Below the pieces are notes generated by a model. It saw only the letters and a program-made list of their open reading frames with translations, was not told where the DNA came from and did not search any database. The translations under genes and the position numbers were made by a program. Source: CAZPMO01 sp964587515 (lineage in GTDB: Bacteria > Pseudomonadota > Alphaproteobacteria > MPNO01). Taken from it: 7,204 nt of DNA. How positions within the stretch are numbered: the stretch's first letter is position 1; the number at the start of each line of letters is the position of its first letter. This document shows positions 1 through 5,077 of this stretch, piece after piece. The stretch is taken from assembly GCA_964587515.1 (NCBI GenBank), contig CAZPMO010000222.1:1-7204 (forward strand), given 5' to 3'.

Positions 1-446
1 AACTCGACGGGTTCTGGGCCAACGGCATGGGGGCCGAGATCGCGGTGCGCCGCGGTGTCGGCACGATGGTCCTCGACGTGCGCCGTGGCGACGGGCCGCC
101 GGCGGCGTTCAACTATACCCAGCCGGTTCTGGTGGCGCGCGATTCGATGATCGCTGAAGACCCCGATACGGTGGCCGCCGCCATTCGCGCCATCACGAAG
201 ACCCAGCGCGCCCTGAAGGAAGACGTGAGCCGCGCCACCGAGGTCGGCCGCAAGCTGTTTTCGCCCGACGAGGCCGAATTGATCGCCGACGTGGTCGAAC
301 GCGATCTGCCGTTCTACGATCCGGCGATTTCCGAGGAATTCGTTGCCGGCATGAACCAGTTCGCGCTCGATCTGGGGCTGATCGACGCCGTCGTGCCCTA
401 TGAGGGCGTGGTGGCGACTCAGTTCCGCGATCTCTGGACCAGTTAG
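1..446 (+). CDS. ABC transporter solute-binding protein, NitT/TauT (NMT1-like) type, C-terminal part
   Basis: The frame is open from base 3 and ends at TAG (444-446), leaving 147 visible residues; the N-terminal half, with any signal peptide, lies outside the window. The ATG at 27 is internal, because the codons before it already read LDGFWANG, a phrase typical of the C-terminal lobe of NitT/TauT periplasmic binding proteins (hinge region followed by a strand). Next come a basic strand with VRRGDGP, the segment FNYTQPVLVARD, an EDPDTVAAAIRAI helix and a DLPFYDPAISEE segment, all usual in this family. Such proteins capture a small anion or organic acid in the periplasm and deliver it to an ABC permease; the family covers sulfonate, nitrate, riboflavin-precursor and aromatic ligands, so the substrate is open. 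Permease and ATPase genes would be expected to the left. The stop overlaps that of the convergent MmgE/PrpD gene. Confidence 0.85.
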   Translation, partial: LDGFWANGMGAEIAVRRGVGTMVLDVRRGDGPPAAFNYTQPVLVARDSMIAEDPDTVAAAIRAITKTQRALKEDVSRATEVGRKLFSPDEAELIADVVERDLPFYDPAISEEFVAGMNQFALDLGLIDAVVPYEGVVATQFRDLWTS

Positions 447-1798
447 GCCGTCGGGCGCAACAACTCCATCAACGTCGCCGCCGAGTCCAGCTCCTCCAGC
501 CCCGCGACCGCCGCGATCACGCCTTCGACGCGATCATCCGGCAACCGCGCCCCGGCATAAACGCGGAATTTTTCCTCGACTTGGGCGCGCGACAGCGGGT
601 TGTCCGGCGTACCCAGCGGGTGATCGCAGCGCGCCGACAGCGTCCGACCGTCCTTTGTCTCGACCTCCGCCACCGCCTGACCGTCTTCCAGCGCCGGGTC
701 CAGCGTGACGTCCACCTGTTCGGCGGCGAAGCGGCGCAGCACAGGATCGTCGTAACATTCGGGTTGGTACTGCGCCAGCGTCAACGCGCGGTCGCGCAGG
801 AACACGGCGGTCACGTAGTGAGCCGACAGCAGCGCTTCGAACTTCGCCTTGTATTTCGCGAAGCCGCCATGCATCTCGAACGGGGTCTTGTTCAGCGCGA
901 GACGAACCCGTGTGATGTCCTCGAACGCGACATCGTGCCGTTGGACGAGATCGTAAAGCGCCGTGACCACATCCTGAAGCGACGTCGCGCCCGGCCACAA
1001 GCGCAGCGCGATCTGTTGAAGTTCCCATCGCGCCCCCAGATCGGCGACGGCGTCGGCCGGGCGCCCGCCCTCCGCATAGGTGTTGTAAAGCCCGCCGTCG
1101 GCGGCGGTCAGGAATTCCCGGGTGGCCACGAATTCCTGCTCGGCGAGAAGCGCCGCCATCAGACCCGACAGCGCCGCCCGGCACTGATGGAACTTCACCG
1201 TCGGCGTTCCCCATGCCGCGAAGGTGCCGGCCGACTGGCTGCCGGCCAGCCCGAAGGCGCGCGCCATGGCGTCCCGATCGAAGGACCGCAGCCGCCCGAC
1301 CGCGGCGGCGGCACCGAACGGCCCGATCACGCCGGGCCCGTGCCAGCCCTTGCCGCGAAAGACCGGATAATCGAGCCCGATGCCGACCCGCGTGGTGACT
1401 TCCATGCCGGCGGCGATGGCGGCCAGCAAGTCGCTCCCCGAAACCGAATCGTGCTCGGCGATCGCCAGCGCCGGCGGCATGATTTCTGGCGTGACGTGGG
1501 TCAACGTCGCGCGGTGAACGTCGCACATGGTGACGGCGGTGATGAGATAGCCGTTCAGCAGGGTCGCGCCGGCAAGCGACAGCTTCTCGCCGCCGATCAC
1601 CGTGGTCTCCGCCGACTGGGCCAGCGCCCCGGCCATGGCCTGGAGTTGTCCCGTTTCCTCACCCTGATGCCCGGCAAGCGCGCAGGCCAGCGCATCGAGC
1701 AGCAAAAGCTTGCACGAGTCGCGCACGTCCTCTGGCAGCGACTCGCATTTCAGCGTCGCCGCGAACTCCGCGAGAATTTCGGTGGCTCCATCACTCAT
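443..1798 (-). CDS. MmgE/PrpD family protein (2-methylcitrate dehydratase-like)
   Basis: The 451-residue product fits the usual 450-500 residues of the MmgE/PrpD family, which includes 2-methylcitrate dehydratase, cis-aconitate decarboxylase and related enzymes acting on small di- or tricarboxylic acids in the cytoplasm. Family marks seen are an N-terminal helical domain with LLLLDALACALAG (about 31-43), LNGYLITAV followed by HVTPEIMPPALAIAE (81-115), GKGWHGPGVIGPFGAAAA (149-166), VKFHQCRAALSG (201-212), and near the C-terminus HPLGTPDNPLSRAQVEEKF, which matches the P.G.P.NPLS...EEKF ending of the family. The start is well supported: GGGAGG (plus strand 1804-1809) lies 5 nt before the ATG. 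A weak promoter candidate sits upstream on the minus strand (TTGCGC at 1847-1852, GCTAAT at 1825-1830, 16-bp spacer). The usual substrate-site H.LD.DD-type segment is replaced by a C-D-V-H-R version, so the reaction should not be assumed to be methylcitrate dehydration. Confidence 0.85.
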   Translation of the reverse strand: MSDGATEILAEFAATLKCESLPEDVRDSCKLLLLDALACALAGHQGEETGQLQAMAGALAQSAETTVIGGEKLSLAGATLLNGYLITAVTMCDVHRATLTHVTPEIMPPALAIAEHDSVSGSDLLAAIAAGMEVTTRVGIGLDYPVFRGKGWHGPGVIGPFGAAAAVGRLRSFDRDAMARAFGLAGSQSAGTFAAWGTPTVKFHQCRAALSGLMAALLAEQEFVATREFLTAADGGLYNTYAEGGRPADAVADLGARWELQQIALRLWPGATSLQDVVTALYDLVQRHDVAFEDITRVRLALNKTPFEMHGGFAKYKAKFEALLSAHYVTAVFLRDRALTLAQYQPECYDDPVLRRFAAEQVDVTLDPALEDGQAVAEVETKDGRTLSARCDHPLGTPDNPLSRAQVEEKFRVYAGARLPDDRVEGVIAAVAGLEELDSAATLMELLRPTA

Positions 1799-1803
1799 GC
1801 GGT

Positions 1804-1809
1804 CCTCCC
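1804..1809 (-). promoter_or_regulatory. Shine-Dalgarno site of the MmgE/PrpD gene
   Basis: The minus strand reads GGGAGG followed by ACCGC and then ATG. This is a strong match to the anti-Shine-Dalgarno sequence at a 5-nt spacing, and it fixes the start codon at 1796-1798. Confidence 0.75.
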
Positions 1810-1875
1810 TTTGTACCGCACGAGATTAGCAATGCATGGCGATTGGGCGCAAACGCCGCGCGTTCGGCGGGAGGC

Positions 1876-1980
1876 CTAGTTCCGCCGTATCAGCAGGAAA
1901 TCACCGCCATCGTGTCCGGCGCGCCGGATGTCGGAGAATTGCGGCGTCTGGCGGGTATTGAGCACCACCGGCCGTTTTAT
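1876..1980 (-). pseudogene. Out-of-frame C-terminal remnant of the caspase-like gene
   Basis: On the minus strand, one frame over from the caspase ORF, the codons from 1980 down to TAG (1876-1878) encode 34 residues beginning IKRPVVLNTRQTPQFSDIRR and ending AGHDGGDFLLIRRN. The segments QTP.(F/Y)SDIR and AGHDGGDFL are the usual last strand and tail of bacterial caspase-like proteins, whereas the in-frame tail (RAHKTAGGAQYPP and onward) resembles nothing in the family. The real gene therefore once ended at 1876, and a frame change lies just upstream, within roughly 1981-1996. Whether it is a true mutation, a sequencing or assembly error, or a recoding site cannot be decided from one sequence. 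Confidence 0.8.
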
Positions 1981-3349
1981 GCGCTCGAACGATCACGCTG
2001 TCATTTTCCTTCAAGACATGCATGAAGGCGGTGGCGAAGACCGAATGATCGCCATCGCCGCCACCGTCGACGACCGGCTCCAGCCCGCCGGATACCAGCG
2101 CCACGCGCGAGCGTTTGGAGAGCATGCGCTCGATCCAGGCGCGCCTGGCCGTCGCCGTCTTGGGCGCCTTCGCATCGGACCGGACCAGCGTGCCCGAATA
2201 GCAGGAATCGGCCACCACCATCACGTGTTTGGCCCGCATCGCCCGCAGCATCACCGTGATGTCGCTGGTGGATATCCAATAGGACGGTATGCCGCTCTCG
2301 GCATCGGTCGGCAGCCAATATCCTTCCTGGCCGACCTCGTCCAACAATCCGTGACCCGCATAATAAATCAGCAGAATTTCGTCAAAATTGAGCCTGGAGC
2401 GCAAATTTGCCAACGCCCGCAGGATATCTGACCGTTCCGCGTCGAGCAGGACATCGACGGTGAAGCCGTATTCGCGCTCGAGGATCTTGGCGACGCCGGT
2501 CGCGTCGTTGACCGCGGTCTTGAGCTTCGACAGATAGCGATAGCGGTTGTTGCCGATCACCAACGCGTAATAATTACCGAAATGCAAATCGGAGAACGAA
2601 CCGGTTCTCACCGTTTTCTTCGGCTCTGTCTGCTTCACCGAGGCCACGGACACAGCTCGTGGAATAGGAGGTTTCGCTTTTTGCGATTTCGGCGCCGGCG
2701 GCGGGACGACAGTCGCGCGCCGCGAAACCGACATGGCGCCGAGTTCGTCGTCGAACGCCGACCAGAACTTCCGGAGCCCGATGCGGAGCGCGGTCGGCGG
2801 CGGCTCGCTGCGTCGGATGCGCCCGGTGACCACCCTCTTGTTTCGCAGCCGAATCCCGATCGAGACCTCCACGCCCTCGCGTTTTTCCGTCACCAGCACG
2901 TTGGCCAGCACATCCTTGGCCGACGGATCCAGGGTCGCGAACCAACTGGCCAGGCCAACATCCTTGGCGATAACAGATTTCATCTTGGCGGTATCGGCGG
3001 ATTGAACCTCCTTCCACTCGGACCGGCTCAGCGGCGTGGGCGCGGCGGCGGTCACGAGAAGGAAGCCGGTCTCGACATTCTCCTTTTCGACCAGCATGCC
3101 GAGTTTGCGACTCGCGCCACGCGCGGCGAGCAGCGCATCCGCCCGCGAGAGCGTGACGATCCGTCGCCCCTTGGTGTGCAGGGTTTGTTCATTGGCTGTC
3201 TTCCATTCGGAGTCGAGCCGCATGATGGCGGAATTATATTCGGCATCTGAAACGCAACCCGCGAGGAATATTCCCAGGACCGCAAATGCCATGACAGGTC
3301 GAGATAGTTTTGAGATGAAAGCGTTTCTCCGACTTAAATGCATGGACAT
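1901..3349 (-). CDS. Caspase-family (peptidase C14-like) lipoprotein with frameshifted C-terminus
   Basis: Read from the ATG at 3347-3349 the product has 482 residues. A basic start and hydrophobic stretch end in the lipobox LAGC (lipidated Cys32); the next residue is Val, not Asp, so outer-membrane sorting is expected. Residues about 33-210 form a domain I cannot name, ending in LRIGLRKFWSAFDDELG. A Pro/Lys-rich linker (about 213-250) follows, then a caspase-like p20 domain: YYALVIGNNRY, YYAGHG with catalytic His333, and VMVVADSCYSG with catalytic Cys383. SGGLEPVVDGGGDGDHSVFATAF is also typical. The frame departs from the family after about residue 454 and ends in 28 unrelated residues; the expected ending lies in the +1 frame down to 1876. 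A longer ORF opens at 3451, but the chosen start has the better ribosome-binding site and directly precedes the signal peptide. Peptidase substrate unknown. Composition looks less GC-rich than in the neighbours. Confidence 0.82.
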   Translation of the reverse strand: MSMHLSRRNAFISKLSRPVMAFAVLGIFLAGCVSDAEYNSAIMRLDSEWKTANEQTLHTKGRRIVTLSRADALLAARGASRKLGMLVEKENVETGFLLVTAAAPTPLSRSEWKEVQSADTAKMKSVIAKDVGLASWFATLDPSAKDVLANVLVTEKREGVEVSIGIRLRNKRVVTGRIRRSEPPPTALRIGLRKFWSAFDDELGAMSVSRRATVVPPPAPKSQKAKPPIPRAVSVASVKQTEPKKTVRTGSFSDLHFGNYYALVIGNNRYRYLSKLKTAVNDATGVAKILEREYGFTVDVLLDAERSDILRALANLRSRLNFDEILLIYYAGHGLLDEVGQEGYWLPTDAESGIPSYWISTSDITVMLRAMRAKHVMVVADSCYSGTLVRSDAKAPKTATARRAWIERMLSKRSRVALVSGGLEPVVDGGGDGDHSVFATAFMHVLKENDSVIVRAHKTAGGAQYPPDAAILRHPARRTRWR

Positions 3350-3628
3350 CGTTTCACTCCCCGATGAAAACGAAATTTCAGGCGTAAAGACGCCGCGACT
3401 CACCCAATACTCAAGCCCAATCAATTCAAATTCTTTGGAACCTCCCGACATTCGACCCCAAACTATACGCCAGGGATAATAGCAGAATTGACTATTTCAC
3501 AAAAGCATCGCCATTCGCTTCTCGAGGTCGTCAAATCCAGAACCGCGCCCCGCCCACTGGTGCGTGGTCGGGCGACGGGATAATCTTCTTGAAACCAGCG
3601 AAAAGCGCTTCGAAAAGGGTCGGGACCG
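3350..3628. other. Divergent intergenic region between caspase-like and HpaB-type genes
   Basis: This 279-bp stretch has no credible gene and is visibly richer in A/T than its surroundings, especially 3361-3520. It must hold the start signals for both divergent genes. Candidates, all weak: on the minus strand a TATTAT -10-like hexamer (plus coordinates 3476-3481) with TTGTGA about 15 bp upstream (3497-3502); on the plus strand GATAAT at 3579-3584, 45 nt before the hydroxylase ATG, and TTGACT at 3488-3493 without a good -10 partner. Structure: a perfect 5-bp hairpin GGCGT-AAAG-ACGCC at 3381-3394 in the leader of the caspase-like gene, an 8-bp palindrome GAAATTTC at 3372-3379, and an inverted repeat at 3551-3574 (CGCCC/GGGCG, extendable past a one-base bulge) upstream of the hydroxylase. 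Confidence 0.45.
3357..3362 (-). promoter_or_regulatory. Shine-Dalgarno site deciding the caspase-like lipoprotein start
   Basis: The minus strand reads GGGGAG, then 7 nt (TGAAACG), then ATG at 3347-3349. The alternative upstream ATG at 3449-3451 has only a loose GGGG 4-5 nt before it and would place 34 polar residues ahead of the signal peptide. The site therefore supports the internal start. Confidence 0.65.
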
Positions 3629-5077
3629 ATGTTGCTGAGCGGCGAGGAATATCTTGAAAGCCTGCGCGACGGGCGCAGCGTCTATATCGGGCGCGAGCGC
3701 GTCGACGACGTCACCACCCATCCCGCCTTTCGCAACGCCGCCGCCTCGTTCGCGATGATCTATGACCGCAAGCGGGCGGCGGAAAATCGCGATCTCATGG
3801 TGTGCAAAGAAGATGGCGACGAATTTTCCAGCTATTTCATCCTGCCGCGCTCGCGCGCCGACCTGGAACGCCGCTTCGAGACCCACCGCCGGATCGCGTC
3901 CTGGACGTACGGTTTGCTGGGCCGCTCGCCGGATAATTTTCCAAGCTATTTGTCCGGCCTCGCGACGCGCCCGGAGCTTCTCAATGAGCTTCATGCCGGA
4001 TTCGGCGACAACCTCACCAGCTATTACAAGCGCGCCAAGCGCGACGACCTGTTCATCACCCACACCGTGACCAACCCGCAAGGGGTCCGTCGCGTCGATG
4101 GTTTCGAGGGCGTATCGCCGACTCTTCGGGTGGTCGACGAGGACGACAACGGCGTGACCGTGAACGGGCTGAAGATGATCGGCACCTCGGCGATTTTCTG
4201 TCACGACGCCTGGGTCGGCAATCTGCAACCGGTTCCGCCCGGCCATGAAAAGGAAACCATCACCTGCGCGGTGCCGCTGAATGCGCCCGGCGTCTCGATC
4301 TGGTCGCGCAAGCCGTATGAAAAATTCGCGAACAGCGAGTTTGATGCGCCGCTTTCCTGGCGGTTCGATGAAACCGACGCCGCGGTATTGTTCGAGAACG
4401 TGAAGGTGCCGTGGGAAAACGTGTTCCTGCACGACAATGTGGAGATGACGCGGGCGATCTATGTGATGACGCCCGGCCATTCGCTCGCCAATCATCAGGC
4501 CAATGTCAGGTTTCTTGAAAAACTCAAGCTGATCGTCGCGGTCGCGCACGCGGTGACGCGCGCCAACAAGGTCGCCGAGATTCCCGCCGTGCAAACCGTG
4601 CTGGGCGGGCTCGCCGCGGACCTCGCGGCGCTGGAAGGCATGATCATGGGCCAGCTCCACGGCTGCGAGGAGATGGTGCCGGGGTCCGGCTTCGTGACGG
4701 TGAACCGGCGTTATATGTACGCCGCGCTGCACTGGTGCACGACCCATCATTCCGAGATCTGCGACACGGTCCGCGATCTGCTGGGCGGTGGGCCGATCCA
4801 GATGCCCGCCGATTCATCGGTGTTGGAAGACCCGGAATTGCGCGAGAAATTCGAAACCTACTGGTCGATGCCCGACCAGAGCGCGACGGATCGCATGAAG
4901 TTGCTGCGGCTCGCCTGGGACCTGGTCGGTTCGGAGTTCGCTGGCCGGCATATGCAGTACGAAAAATTCTACGCCGGGCCGGGTTTCGTGATGAACGGCT
5001 ACAGTTTCAACGCCTGCCCATGGGATGACCTCGACGGAATCGTAGAGGGCCTGCTCGACAGCTACGACGCGCCTTAG
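3629..5077 (+). CDS. HpaB-family flavin-dependent hydroxylase (4-hydroxyphenylacetate 3-monooxygenase oxygenase-like)
   Basis: The 482-residue product matches the size and layout of the oxygenase component of two-component, reduced-FAD-dependent aromatic hydroxylases (HpaB, TftD and PvcC relatives), which have an acyl-CoA-dehydrogenase-like fold. Seen marks are an N-terminal LLSGEEYLESLRDGR start, GLLGRSPDNF (96-104), THTVTNPQGVRR (144-155), GVTVNGLKMIGTSAIF (175-190), LFENVKVPWENVF (254-266), LLGGGPIQMPADSSV (384-398) and EFAGRHMQYEKFYAG (436-450). Arg99 and His145 correspond to substrate-contacting residues of characterised HpaB proteins as I recall them; the Tyr of the usual GR(S/T)PDY motif is Asn103 here. 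The enzyme needs FADH2 from a partner reductase (HpaC type), and none is in the window. The start is preceded by AAAGGG (9-nt spacing) and GGGA (3-nt spacing). The stop overlaps that of the convergent molybdenum hydroxylase gene. The exact phenolic or other substrate is unknown. Confidence 0.88.
   Translation: MLLSGEEYLESLRDGRSVYIGRERVDDVTTHPAFRNAAASFAMIYDRKRAAENRDLMVCKEDGDEFSSYFILPRSRADLERRFETHRRIASWTYGLLGRSPDNFPSYLSGLATRPELLNELHAGFGDNLTSYYKRAKRDDLFITHTVTNPQGVRRVDGFEGVSPTLRVVDEDDNGVTVNGLKMIGTSAIFCHDAWVGNLQPVPPGHEKETITCAVPLNAPGVSIWSRKPYEKFANSEFDAPLSWRFDETDAAVLFENVKVPWENVFLHDNVEMTRAIYVMTPGHSLANHQANVRFLEKLKLIVAVAHAVTRANKVAEIPAVQTVLGGLAADLAALEGMIMGQLHGCEEMVPGSGFVTVNRRYMYAALHWCTTHHSEICDTVRDLLGGGPIQMPADSSVLEDPELREKFETYWSMPDQSATDRMKLLRLAWDLVGSEFAGRHMQYEKFYAGPGFVMNGYSFNACPWDDLDGIVEGLLDSYDAP

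Noticed and set aside
581..1879. Long plus-strand open frame opposite the MmgE/PrpD gene
   Set aside because: It is antisense to a well-supported gene, is rich in Arg/Gln/His as expected for a shadow frame in GC-rich DNA, and shows no family motif.
1865..1887. CGGCGG/CCGCCG stem as a terminator for the caspase-like gene
   Set aside because: The stem is only 6 bp with an 11-base loop, overlaps the restored stop codon and is followed by no T-run.
1975..1996. Programmed -1 ribosomal frameshift in the caspase-like gene
   Set aside because: Restoring the family ending needs a +1 (or -2) shift, not -1, and no slippery heptamer or convincing downstream structure was seen; mutation or sequence error is simpler.
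3350..3451. 34-codon N-terminal extension of the caspase-like lipoprotein
   Set aside because: It would bury the signal peptide internally, has a poorer ribosome-binding site, and covers an AT-rich stretch that looks like leader DNA.
3497..4750. Long minus-strand open frame opposite the HpaB-type gene
   Set aside because: The HpaB motifs on the plus strand are unmistakable; the antisense product is a low-complexity Arg/His-rich shadow with no recognisable domain.
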